A stretch of 55,518 bases of DNA from Leyella stercorea (GTDB lineage Bacteria; Bacteroidota; Bacteroidia; Bacteroidales; Bacteroidaceae), in assembly GCF_021531655.1 (NCBI RefSeq), contig NZ_JADYUF010000022.1:1-55518 (forward strand), read 5' to 3'. The position numbers and the translations under genes were made by a program. This document shows, piece after piece, positions 7,703-16,700 of this stretch; positions within the stretch are counted from its first letter, which is position 1, and each line of letters begins with the position of its first letter. The notes under the pieces are model-generated. The model was not told where the DNA came from. It did no database searches and saw only the letters and a program-made list of their open reading frames with translations.

Positions 7703-10042
7703 ATGAAAAAACTTTTTGTAATACTTATGGCCTTGTCGGGGCTTACGTTAACAGCTTCAGCTGCTAAAAAGAACAATGTTGATGGCCGAAAAACGGCTGT
7801 CGACTATGTTAATCCATTTGTAGGAACAGATGGTTTTGGTAACGTATACCCTGGCGCCCAGGTGCCTTTTGGTGGCATACAAATCAGCCCTGACACCGAT
7901 GAGCACTTTTACGACTGCGCGTCGGGATACAAGTGGAAGCGTAACTCGATACAAGGCTTTTCACTTACGCATCTCAGTGGTACAGGTATTCCTGATTTAG
8001 GCGACTTCTTATTCATGCCAGGTGTGGGGGAAATAAAACTTCAGCCAGGCACCGATGATGCCCCTGATACCGGCTATCGCTCGCGTTTCTCGCATAACGC
8101 TGAGGTGGCCACGCCAGGTTATTATAGTGTAATGTTAAGCGACTACGGTGTGAAGGCAGAGATGACATCGGCTGTGCGCAGTGGTATGTTGCGCTTTACA
8201 TATCCTAAGAGCAGTGATGCCTTTGTGTTAGTAGATATGAATCATACGTTATGGCAGAAGTGTGTATGGTCGAATATCCGTGTAGAGAACGACTCTACCA
8301 TCGTAGGTTATAAACTGGTGAAAGGGTGGGGGCCAGAACGCCACATCTATTTCAGAGCGGTATTCTCAAAACCGTTCCGCCAGTTTACCATTTATCAAGA
8401 TAAAAAGCCTGTGATATATAACACTTCGCGTTTTCGTAGTAATCGTGAGGCTTGGGGACCGAACCTGTTGTTTACAGCACGTTTTAATACCTCTGAAGGT
8501 GAACAAATTACAGTGCGCACAGCAATCTCGGCAACCAGCACAAATGGTTGTATCGTTAATATGCGTGAGTTGAACAATCGTTCTTTCGAAGATGTTCATC
8601 GTGATGCTGTGCAACGATGGAACGATGAGTTGTCACGCTATGTAGTTGAGGGTGATGAGGTGCAAAAAGCCACCTTCTATACATCAGCCTATCATGCCGC
8701 CTTGTGCCCATATGTATACGATGATGCCGATGGTAAATATCTTGCGTTAGATAAGAATATAGAACAAGAAAATGGGTTTATAAACCGCTCTGAATTTTCA
8801 TTATGGGATACCTATCGCGCCTTTCATCCGCTCTTAAATTTGGTGCATCAAGATGTGCAGGCTGATGTGGCTAATTCGTTGTTGGCTCATTACGACAAAA
8901 GCGTAGAGAAAATGTTGCCTTATTGGTCTTTCGCAAGCAATGAAACATGGTGCATGATAGGGTATCATGCAGCTTCTGTGTTGTCAGACATGATATGCAA
9001 AGACGTGAAAGGCTTCGACTACGAGCGTGCTTTTGAAGCTATGGTTACCACTGCTATGAATGAGCATTACGATTGCTTGCCCGACTATCGAGCGTTGGGG
9101 TATGTGCCGTATGATAAAGAGGCTGAATCAGTATCGAAGACACTTGAGTATGCCTATGACGATTATGCTATAGCACAGGCCGCGAAGAAGCTTGGCAAAG
9201 AAAAAGAATATGCCTATTTCTTAAACCGTGCCATGAGCTATCAAAACTTGTTCGACAACGAAACTAAGTATATGCGTGGAAAAGATGCCGCTGGACATTG
9301 GCGCACACCCTTCGCACCAGTGGCTTATCAAGGTCCAGGCTCTGTAAACGGGTGGGGCGATATTACCGAAGGTTTTACCGTGCAATATCATTGGTACGTA
9401 CCACAAGATGTGCAAGGGTTAATGAACCTCATGGGGCGTGACATCTTCCGTCAACGTCTCGACTCGCTTTTCCAATACGAATTGCCCGAAGATATACCTG
9501 GTGCACACGACATACAAGGGCGCATTGGCGCTTACTGGCACGGCAACGAACCTTGTCATCATGTAGCTTATCTGTATAACTATCTTGGTGAGGGCTGGAA
9601 GTGCCAAAAGTGGGTGCGTCGCGTTATCGATGAGTTTTATGGCGACCAGCCAGGCTCATTATGTGGCAATGACGACTGTGGCCAGATGTCGGCATGGTAT
9701 ATTTTCAACTGCATGGGCTTCTATCCCATATGTCCTTCCAGTGGATATTACAACATTGGGTCGCCAGCGCTACCTGCCATCACTGTTACGATGAGTAACG
9801 GAAAGCAGATACGTGTGACGACGAAAAACTGGAGCAAGAAGGCTGTGTATGTTGACAAGGTGTTTATAAATGGTAAACCCTATACAAAGTCGTACATCAC
9901 CTGGGAAGATGTAAAAGATGGCATTAACTTGCAGTTTGTGATGAGCACCAAGCCCAACAAAAAATGGGCTGTGTCAAGCCACGATATTGCACCATCGCTA
10001 TCGTTACCAGGACAAACGCTACAGTATGTGAAACTGCAATAA
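7703..10042 (+). CDS. GH92 alpha-mannosidase (second copy)
   Basis: Second GH92 exo-alpha-mannosidase, also 779 residues, with signal peptide MKKLFVILMALSGLTLTASA. The same landmarks are present: YVNPFVGTDGFGNVYPGAQ, LSGTGIPDLGD, GNEPCHHVAYLYN (E616) and GNDDCGQMSAWYIF (D657, D658). It is clearly paralogous to the 4464-6803 gene but diverged throughout, which suggests different linkage or arm preference instead of simple dosage. The start lies 26 bp after the preceding reading frame, so the three genes look co-transcribed. Location should be periplasm or cell surface. Confidence 0.95.
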   Translation: MKKLFVILMALSGLTLTASAAKKNNVDGRKTAVDYVNPFVGTDGFGNVYPGAQVPFGGIQISPDTDEHFYDCASGYKWKRNSIQGFSLTHLSGTGIPDLGDFLFMPGVGEIKLQPGTDDAPDTGYRSRFSHNAEVATPGYYSVMLSDYGVKAEMTSAVRSGMLRFTYPKSSDAFVLVDMNHTLWQKCVWSNIRVENDSTIVGYKLVKGWGPERHIYFRAVFSKPFRQFTIYQDKKPVIYNTSRFRSNREAWGPNLLFTARFNTSEGEQITVRTAISATSTNGCIVNMRELNNRSFEDVHRDAVQRWNDELSRYVVEGDEVQKATFYTSAYHAALCPYVYDDADGKYLALDKNIEQENGFINRSEFSLWDTYRAFHPLLNLVHQDVQADVANSLLAHYDKSVEKMLPYWSFASNETWCMIGYHAASVLSDMICKDVKGFDYERAFEAMVTTAMNEHYDCLPDYRALGYVPYDKEAESVSKTLEYAYDDYAIAQAAKKLGKEKEYAYFLNRAMSYQNLFDNETKYMRGKDAAGHWRTPFAPVAYQGPGSVNGWGDITEGFTVQYHWYVPQDVQGLMNLMGRDIFRQRLDSLFQYELPEDIPGAHDIQGRIGAYWHGNEPCHHVAYLYNYLGEGWKCQKWVRRVIDEFYGDQPGSLCGNDDCGQMSAWYIFNCMGFYPICPSSGYYNIGSPALPAITVTMSNGKQIRVTTKNWSKKAVYVDKVFINGKPYTKSYITWEDVKDGINLQFVMSTKPNKKWAVSSHDIAPSLSLPGQTLQYVKLQ

Positions 10043-10127
10043 CTACATGATGTGTGGGCGAGACGATATCATGAATTGTTCGTCTACACATTATATAATA
10101 TAATGAAATTAGTATATATTTGACATT

Positions 10128-11237
10128 ATGAACATTACACTTTATCCAAAGCTTATTACAGATGCATTGGCTACGGTAACTTATGCCGGAACCAAGAAGA
10201 ACATTATTGAGAGCAACATGCTGGCCGATGACATTCGTATCGATGGCATGAAGGTGCAGTTTACGCTTATCTTTCCACGAGATACCGACCCCTTCCTCAA
10301 GTCGACAGTGAAGGCAGCCGAGGCTGCCATCCACTATCATGTATCTAAAGAAGTAGAGGTGACAATATCTACCGAATACCTCTCAAAGCCACGTCCCGAA
10401 GTGGGCAAGATGCTGCCCAATGTGAAGAACGTCATAGCAGTAAGCTCGGGCAAGGGTGGAGTAGGCAAGAGTACCGTAGCCGCCAACCTCGCCATAGCAC
10501 TGGCACGACTGGGCTACAAGGTAGGACTGCTCGACTGCGACATCTTTGGTCCTTCAGTTCCTAAGATGTTCCAGGTAGAGGACGCACGCCCATATGCTGT
10601 GAAGAAAGACGGACGCGACCTCATAGAGCCGGTTGAGAAATATGGCATCAAGGTGCTCTCTATCGGATTCTTCGTCAATCCCGACACTGCCACACTTTGG
10701 CGAGGCGGAATGGCATCCAACGCATTGAAGCAACTCATAGCCGATGCAGATTGGGGTGAGCTCGATTACTTCATACTCGACACACCTCCCGGAACAAGCG
10801 ACATACACCTCACATTGCTTCAGACACTTGCCATCACTGGTGCCGTCATAGTGTCGACACCGCAGAACGTGGCGCTTGCCGATGCACGCAAGGGCATCGA
10901 CATGTACAGCAACGACAAGGTGAATGTGCCCATTCTCGGACTCGTTGAGAATATGGCATGGTTTACACCTGCCGAGCTGCCCGAAAACAAATACTATATC
11001 TTCGGCAAGGAAGGCTGCAAGAATCTCGCCAAGGAGATGAACGTGCCATTGCTCGCACAGATACCGCTCGTACAGAGCATCTGCGAGAACGGTGACAACG
11101 GAACACCTGCCGCACTCGACAGTTCGTCTATAACCGGACTGGCATTCCTCAATCTTGCACAGGCTGTAGTGACGGTGGTAAACCGTCGCAACAAGGAGCA
11201 GGCTCCTACACGAATCGTGAAAACTACCATACATTAA
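10128..11237 (+). CDS. Mrp/ApbC-family P-loop ATPase, Fe-S cluster carrier
   Basis: MRP/NBP35-type ATPase used to carry and deliver iron-sulfur clusters; cytoplasmic. Residues 1-90 form a DUF59/MIP18-like domain. The deviant Walker A SSGKGGVGKSTVAANLA lies near residue 105, followed by LLDCDIFGPSVPKM and the Walker B-like DTPPGTSD. The C-terminal CxxC seen in many Mrp proteins is not obvious here. The length of 369 residues is normal. It is a housekeeping gene placed between the mannosidases and the sigma/FecR/Sus genes. A TATATTTG box at 10115-10122 ends only five bases before the ATG, so the transcript could have almost no leader. Confidence 0.93.
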   Translation: MNITLYPKLITDALATVTYAGTKKNIIESNMLADDIRIDGMKVQFTLIFPRDTDPFLKSTVKAAEAAIHYHVSKEVEVTISTEYLSKPRPEVGKMLPNVKNVIAVSSGKGGVGKSTVAANLAIALARLGYKVGLLDCDIFGPSVPKMFQVEDARPYAVKKDGRDLIEPVEKYGIKVLSIGFFVNPDTATLWRGGMASNALKQLIADADWGELDYFILDTPPGTSDIHLTLLQTLAITGAVIVSTPQNVALADARKGIDMYSNDKVNVPILGLVENMAWFTPAELPENKYYIFGKEGCKNLAKEMNVPLLAQIPLVQSICENGDNGTPAALDSSSITGLAFLNLAQAVVTVVNRRNKEQAPTRIVKTTIH

Positions 11238-11276
11238 TATATATAATGTGATGGACTGAAAAAAGCAATACGCTTA

Positions 11277-11867
11277 ATGGACTATTCTGAGAAACTCGTT
11301 GTCAATGGATTGAAGGCAGGCGACACCGAAGCCTACCAGTATATATTCGACACTCACTACCAGGTGCTCTGCTATACAGCCAACCGCTATGTGCGCGATA
11401 GCTTTGTGGCAGAGACCATCGTGGGCGATATGATATATCGTATGTGGGAAAACCGAGCTACGCTCAATGTCAACACTTCGTTGCGCAGCTACCTCATTCA
11501 GGCAGTGCGCAACGGATGTATTGACTATCTGCGCTCCAAGCACCAACGCTATGAGGTGGCAGCTTCGCATCTTGCCGAAGCCGACTGCATGGCAAATCTT
11601 GCCGATGGCGAGCAGCCGATAGACCGCCTTGTGGGCAACGAGCTTGCCGACCGTGTAGACACGGCTATCGAACATCTTCCTGCAGAATGCCGACGTGTGT
11701 TTGAGCTGAGCCGCTTCATGGGCAAGCGTCACGCTGAGATAGCGTCCGAACTCAACATAAGTGTAAGTACTGTAAAATATCATTTGCGTAACGCATTGCA
11801 GCTGCTTGCCCGAGAACTTGGAAGCTACATCGTCTTCGTGTTCTTCGTAAGCGGAATGACCGTGTGA
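11277..11867 (+). CDS. ECF sigma-70 factor of the Sus/FecI type
   Basis: RNA polymerase sigma factor, 196 residues, with region 2 (about residues 22-92, including the DMIYRMWENR and SLRSYLIQAVRNGCIDYLRS segments) and region 4 (about 120-175, helix-turn-helix around HAEIASELNISVSTVKYHL). It is followed by a FecR anti-sigma gene and a SusC with an STN domain, the standard trans-envelope cascade. It should be held by FecR until SusC binds its glycan, then activate the susC operon. A T-run/A-run hairpin (11896-11920) follows it. Confidence 0.93.
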   Translation: MDYSEKLVVNGLKAGDTEAYQYIFDTHYQVLCYTANRYVRDSFVAETIVGDMIYRMWENRATLNVNTSLRSYLIQAVRNGCIDYLRSKHQRYEVAASHLAEADCMANLADGEQPIDRLVGNELADRVDTAIEHLPAECRRVFELSRFMGKRHAEIASELNISVSTVKYHLRNALQLLARELGSYIVFVFFVSGMTV

Positions 11868-11895
11868 CAAGGGCATTATCAACGGCACAAAACTA

Positions 11896-11920
11896 TTTTT
11901 TTCACCTTTTTTGAAAAAAA
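11896..11920 (+). other. T/A-rich hairpin between sigma factor and fecR
   Basis: Nine-base arms TTTTTTTCA and TGAAAAAAA enclose a short loop. With no GC stem it is a weak terminator at best, but it could lower fecR transcription relative to the sigma gene. Confidence 0.3.
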
Positions 11921-11965
11921 CTTTGATTTTTGACTAACCCTTTTTCTTGAATTTTCGTCACCTAT

Positions 11966-13066
11966 ATGAAAACCAATAAAACCAACGAACATCCAATGCA
12001 GCAAGACGAGATATACGAACTGGTGGCTACACAGCTCAGCGATGCCCTCACAGCCGACGAGAGCCGTCGTCTGAACGAATGGATCGTAGCCAGCGAAGCC
12101 AACCGCAAGGAGTACAGCCGTCTTGTAGAAGTATGGAACTCGACACCTGATGTCAGCCAACTCTCGCAGTACGACCGCCATAAGGCTTTTGCAATGTTCC
12201 TGGAGCGCATTCAAGCATCCGGTGTAGTGCCAGCAGCCAAGGTAGCTGACGTAGTTGCAGCCGACGATGCTGACGATGTGCAGCCTGAGGCCATAGGCAT
12301 GCGACGCTATGTGCTGAGGTTTATGCGCTATGCAGCTGTGGTGACGGTGCTGGTGTGCGCCTGCTCATACCTATTCTATAATATAGGCCAGCGCAACATG
12401 TCGCAGGCATTTGCCATGATTAAGGTAGAGGCACCGCAAGGCTCTACAACCAAGATGACACTGCCTGACGGTACAAAGGTATGGCTCAATGCAGGCAGCC
12501 GTATAGAGTATTCGCAGGGCTTTGGCGTAAATGACCGCCATGTGCAGCTCACGGGCGAAGGCTACTTTGAGGTGCATCGCAACGAGTCGATGCCGTTCAT
12601 CGTCAAGTCGCCAAGCCTTAACGTACAGGTGCTCGGTACCAAGTTCGACTTCCGCGACTATCCCTCCGACCATTCGGCAATGGTGAGCCTTGATGAAGGC
12701 AGCGTAGCAGTAGGATTGCGCTCAGCACACGACGGCGACTATCAGTATCGCCTTGCGCCCGACCAGCGTGCCGTACTCGAGAAGCGGAGTGGCAATATGC
12801 GCATAGAGAACCGCTCCACTACCGACCGCCTGTGGACTGATGGCACCATAATGATCAATGGACAGCGACTTGCCGATATAGCCATAGATCTTGAGCGCAG
12901 CTACGGCACAAGGATATGCATAGAAAGCACGGAGCTGGCGCAGACCCGATTCTACGGAGTGTTCCATCGCAAGGACCAGAGTCTCGACCAAGTGCTCGCC
13001 ACACTGGCTGCTACCGGACACATGCGTTATGACATAAACGGCAACGTAGTGCGGATATATAAGTAA
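11966..13066 (+). CDS. FecR-family anti-sigma factor
   Basis: Inner-membrane anti-sigma factor of 366 residues. The cytoplasmic N-terminus (1-110) should bind the sigma factor encoded upstream. One membrane helix lies at about 112-130 (RYAAVVTVLVCACSYLF). The periplasmic FecR domain (about 148-245) has the hallmark LPDGTKVWLNAGSRIEYS and GEGYFEVHRN segments, and a DUF4974-type domain covers about 285-366, ending in GNVVRIYK. The latter should contact the STN domain of the SusC protein. Its place directly after the sigma gene and before susC supports this pairing. Confidence 0.94.
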   Translation: MKTNKTNEHPMQQDEIYELVATQLSDALTADESRRLNEWIVASEANRKEYSRLVEVWNSTPDVSQLSQYDRHKAFAMFLERIQASGVVPAAKVADVVAADDADDVQPEAIGMRRYVLRFMRYAAVVTVLVCACSYLFYNIGQRNMSQAFAMIKVEAPQGSTTKMTLPDGTKVWLNAGSRIEYSQGFGVNDRHVQLTGEGYFEVHRNESMPFIVKSPSLNVQVLGTKFDFRDYPSDHSAMVSLDEGSVAVGLRSAHDGDYQYRLAPDQRAVLEKRSGNMRIENRSTTDRLWTDGTIMINGQRLADIAIDLERSYGTRICIESTELAQTRFYGVFHRKDQSLDQVLATLAATGHMRYDINGNVVRIYK

Positions 13067-13380
13067 TCGCCCCTAAACACACCCCTACCTGACACCCCTC
13101 ATCAATACCTTTTATCATTAAACAAAAAGTATAGAAGCCTAAAACTATAAACAAATTAAAACAAACGCTACGGAAACGTATAAATAAAATTGACAACAAC
13201 AATCCAAATATATAACTGTTAACCACAGACCAACAACCCTTTTCCGCTTGGCGGAACAATACACCTCTAACTGTAATAATGTGCGGCTAAAACCGTGCAC
13301 AGGGCATTGTCTGCCTAAAAAAACAGTACCTAAAGCTATATAATAACAACAATTTATATTTACATTTAACCTATAGTGCA
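13067..13380 (+). other. Leader region of the susC operon
   Basis: 314 bp without an ORF. No TAnnTTTG promoter is evident, as expected for a gene read by an ECF sigma factor. A small hairpin TTCCGC-TTG-GCGGAA lies near 13240-13256. The long leader could hold regulation at the RNA level, which occurs in some Bacteroides PULs, but no clear element was recognised. Confidence 0.4.
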
Positions 13381-16300
13381 ATGAACATCAAAAGAAAAGG
13401 CCTCACAGTGGGCGCGCTTCTGTTGTGCATGAATCTATCTACATTCGCCCAGAGCGTCAAGCTTAATCTTAAGGGCGTGAGCGTGGATCGTGCCATGACG
13501 GAATTGAGAGAAAAGAGTGGATACTCTTTCGTGTTTGCAGCAGCCGATGTCAACACCCAGAAGGTGATTAACGTCAATGCTAAAGACCTGAAGCAGGCTA
13601 TTGGACAAATCCTTGATGGACAGAATGTCTCATATCAAATCAAGGGTAAGAACATCGTAGTGGCTAAGGGGGGGGTAAAACCTCAACACAAGAGCAATGG
13701 ACAGCAGAACACCAAGCCAAAGAAGCGTGTCAACGGAACAATCGTAGATGAGGCTGGCATGCCCGTTATTGGTGCAGCTGTGCGCCAGCGTGGCACACAG
13801 AACGCTACTGTTACAGACATCGACGGCAACTTCACTCTTGACGCCACTGAGGGTGCCGACCTTGAGATTACTTACATCGGCTACGAGCCTAAGAACGTAC
13901 GTGTAGGCGAAAGCGACAACTATAAGTTGGCTATGAAGCCGGCTTCGCGCGAGCTCAACGAGGTGGTAGTTACCGCCCTTGGTATCAAGCGTGCAGAGAA
14001 GGCTCTGTCGTACAACGTACAGCAGGTGAAGAGCGATGAGTTGACACGTGTTAAGGATGCCAACTTCGTAAACTCGCTTAATGGTAAGATTGCCGGTGTT
14101 ACTATCAATAAGAGTGGTAGTGGCGTGGGCGGTTCTACACGCGTTGTGATGCGTGGTGCCAAGTCGCTTGAGGGCAACAACAACGCATTGTATGTAGTAG
14201 ACGGTATTCCTTTGTTTAACAACAGCATGGGCTCAGACAGTGGTATCATGGGCGAAGGCAAGGCAGGTACAGAAGGTATCGCCGACTTCAATCCTGAGGA
14301 TATCGAGTCAATCTCAGTGCTCAGCGGTCCGTCGGCAGCTGCATTGTATGGTAGTAGCGCTGCCAACGGTGTGATTCTTATCAACACAAAGAAGGGTAAG
14401 GAAGGCAAGCTCCAGGTTACTTTCTCTTCTTCTTCAGAGTTCAGCAAAGCATACATGACACCTGAGTTCCAGAACACATACGGCAACAAGCGTGACGTAT
14501 ATGAGAGCTGGGGCGACAAGCTCGATGTTCCGTCAAACTACGACCCGAAGAAGGACTTCTTCAATACGGGTACAAACTTCATCAACTCGGTTACTCTTAC
14601 TACAGGCAACAAGACCAACCAGACATTTGCCTCTATTTCATCGACAAATTCTGCTGGCATCGTTCCTAACAATGAGTACAACCGTCTGAACGTAACAATC
14701 CGCAACTCTTCATCATTCCTCAACGACAAGTTGCAGCTCGACCTCGGTGCTTCGTTTGTTAAACAGGACGACAAGAACATGGTTTCGCAGGGACAGTACT
14801 GGAACCCTGTAATGGCTGCTTACCTCTTCCCGCGTGGCGAGAACTTCAACGAGATGAAGGTGTTTGAGCGTTGGGACGAGTCACGTCGTATTCCTGTACA
14901 GTACTGGCCGGTAAGCGAGCCAACATATGCATCGCAGAACCCGTATTGGACAGCATACCGCAACGTTGCTACCAACGACAAGCGTCGCTATATGTTCAAT
15001 TTCGGTTTGACATACAAGATTGCTCCTTGGATTAACGTTGCTGCACGTTATCGTCTCGACGATAGCTTCGTTAAATTCCAGCGCAAGATTTACGCTACTT
15101 CTGACCAGAAGTTTGCTGAAGGCCCGAAGGGACATTATGGCTACTCTAACTACAATGACCATCAGGACTATGCTGACGTGATGGCAAATATCAACAAGAA
15201 CTTTGCTGATTTCAGCCTCTCTGCCAACATCGGTTGGAGCTACTCTAACTATTGGAATGAGGATCGTGGATATAAGGGAACATTGCTCGGTGTGACCAAC
15301 AAGTTCAGTGCATCAAATATCGACCCGTCAAACGGACGTGTGTCTGAATCGGGTGGTGACAGCCATGTACGCAACCATGCTGCTTTTGCCAACGTAGAGT
15401 TGGGATGGCGCTCAATGGTTTACCTCACAATGACCGGCCGTAACGACTGGAACTCACGTCTTGTAAACACAGACGAGGAGTCGTTCTTCTATCCTTCAGT
15501 AGGTCTTTCGGGCATCATCTCTGAGATGGTGAAGTTGCCTGAGTTTATCTCTTATCTTAAGGTACGCGGTTCGTACACTGAGGTTGGTGCGCCTATCTCG
15601 CGCTCTGGTTTGACTCCTGGCACAGTTACAGAGCCTATTGTTGGTGGTACACTCAATCCTCGTTCAATCTATCCGTTCACCGACTTCAAGGCAGAGCGTA
15701 CACGTTCATACGAGTTTGGTTTGAGCTTCCGTCTGTGGAACAAGCTGTCGGCTGAGGTTACATACTATCACTCTAACACCAAGAACCAGACATTCCTCGG
15801 TGAGTTGCCTGAGTTTACCGGTTACAAGCAGATTTATCTGCAGGCAGGTGATGTAGAGAACCGCGGTTGGGAGGCTTCGCTCAACTATAGCGACCGTCTG
15901 AAGTGCGGATTGCAGATTTCTTCTACAGTATCGTTCTCGCGCAACGTCAATGAGATTAAGGAGATGGTCAACGACTACCACACTCCGCTTATGGATGAGG
16001 CAATCAATATTCCAGAAGTGCTCAAGGACAAGGGACGTACAATCCTGAAGAAGGGTGGCAGCATTCACGACATCTATGCCAACACATTCCTCAAGAAGGA
16101 CCACCTTGGATTCGTTGAGGTGAAGACCGACGGTTCGTTCGGTGTAGAACGCGGCGAACCTGTTTATCTTGGCAAGACTGCTCCTGATTTCAATCTCGGA
16201 TGGAACAACTCATTCTCATATAAGGGATTCGGACTCAGCTTCCTCATCAATGGCCGCTTCGGTGGTGTCGTAACATCATCAACAGAGGCATTGCTCGACC

Positions 16301-16683
16301 GCTTCGGTGTATCAAAACGCTCGGCTGAGGCTCGCGACGCTGGTGGATATATGATTCCTGGACAGGGTCCGGTAGATGCCAAGACTTACTTCCAGATGAT
16401 TGGTACTGGCAACTATGAGACATCGGGCTACTATGTTTACAAGGCTACTAACATCCGCCTCCAGGAACTCACCTGCTCATACACTATGCCTAACCGTTGG
16501 TTTGGTGGCGTGTTGAAGGACGTAACAGTTTCGTTCATCGCCAACAACCCTTGGATGATATACTGCAAGGCTCCGTTCGACCCCGAACTCACTCCGTCAA
16601 CAAGCACTTACGGACAGGGCAACGACTACTTCATGCAGCCAAGCGTTCGTAGCTTCGGCTTCGGTGTTAAATTTAAATTCTAA
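13381..16683 (+). CDS. SusC/RagA TonB-dependent outer-membrane transporter with STN signalling domain
   Basis: Outer-membrane importer of oligosaccharides, 1100 residues. Order: signal peptide (1-23), STN domain (about 25-95, SVDRAMTELREKSGYSFVF), a low-complexity linker, carboxypeptidase-regulatory-like domain (about 117-188), TonB-box-like ELNEVVVTALG (about 191-201), plug with NALYVVDGIPL, and a 22-strand barrel ending in phenylalanine (FGVKFKF). The STN domain marks it as a sensor for the FecR/sigma pair just upstream. susD follows within 20 bp. A run of eight G at 13668-13675 in the linker after the STN domain is a possible slippage site. The substrate is inferred from neighbouring GH18 and GH92 enzymes as mannose-rich N-glycan fragments. 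Confidence 0.96.
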   Translation: MNIKRKGLTVGALLLCMNLSTFAQSVKLNLKGVSVDRAMTELREKSGYSFVFAAADVNTQKVINVNAKDLKQAIGQILDGQNVSYQIKGKNIVVAKGGVKPQHKSNGQQNTKPKKRVNGTIVDEAGMPVIGAAVRQRGTQNATVTDIDGNFTLDATEGADLEITYIGYEPKNVRVGESDNYKLAMKPASRELNEVVVTALGIKRAEKALSYNVQQVKSDELTRVKDANFVNSLNGKIAGVTINKSGSGVGGSTRVVMRGAKSLEGNNNALYVVDGIPLFNNSMGSDSGIMGEGKAGTEGIADFNPEDIESISVLSGPSAAALYGSSAANGVILINTKKGKEGKLQVTFSSSSEFSKAYMTPEFQNTYGNKRDVYESWGDKLDVPSNYDPKKDFFNTGTNFINSVTLTTGNKTNQTFASISSTNSAGIVPNNEYNRLNVTIRNSSSFLNDKLQLDLGASFVKQDDKNMVSQGQYWNPVMAAYLFPRGENFNEMKVFERWDESRRIPVQYWPVSEPTYASQNPYWTAYRNVATNDKRRYMFNFGLTYKIAPWINVAARYRLDDSFVKFQRKIYATSDQKFAEGPKGHYGYSNYNDHQDYADVMANINKNFADFSLSANIGWSYSNYWNEDRGYKGTLLGVTNKFSASNIDPSNGRVSESGGDSHVRNHAAFANVELGWRSMVYLTMTGRNDWNSRLVNTDEESFFYPSVGLSGIISEMVKLPEFISYLKVRGSYTEVGAPISRSGLTPGTVTEPIVGGTLNPRSIYPFTDFKAERTRSYEFGLSFRLWNKLSAEVTYYHSNTKNQTFLGELPEFTGYKQIYLQAGDVENRGWEASLNYSDRLKCGLQISSTVSFSRNVNEIKEMVNDYHTPLMDEAINIPEVLKDKGRTILKKGGSIHDIYANTFLKKDHLGFVEVKTDGSFGVERGEPVYLGKTAPDFNLGWNNSFSYKGFGLSFLINGRFGGVVTSSTEALLDRFGVSKRSAEARDAGGYMIPGQGPVDAKTYFQMIGTGNYETSGYYVYKATNIRLQELTCSYTMPNRWFGGVLKDVTVSFIANNPWMIYCKAPFDPELTPSTSTYGQGNDYFMQPSVRSFGFGVKFKF

Positions 16684-16700
16684 TATTGAACCTCTTCTAT

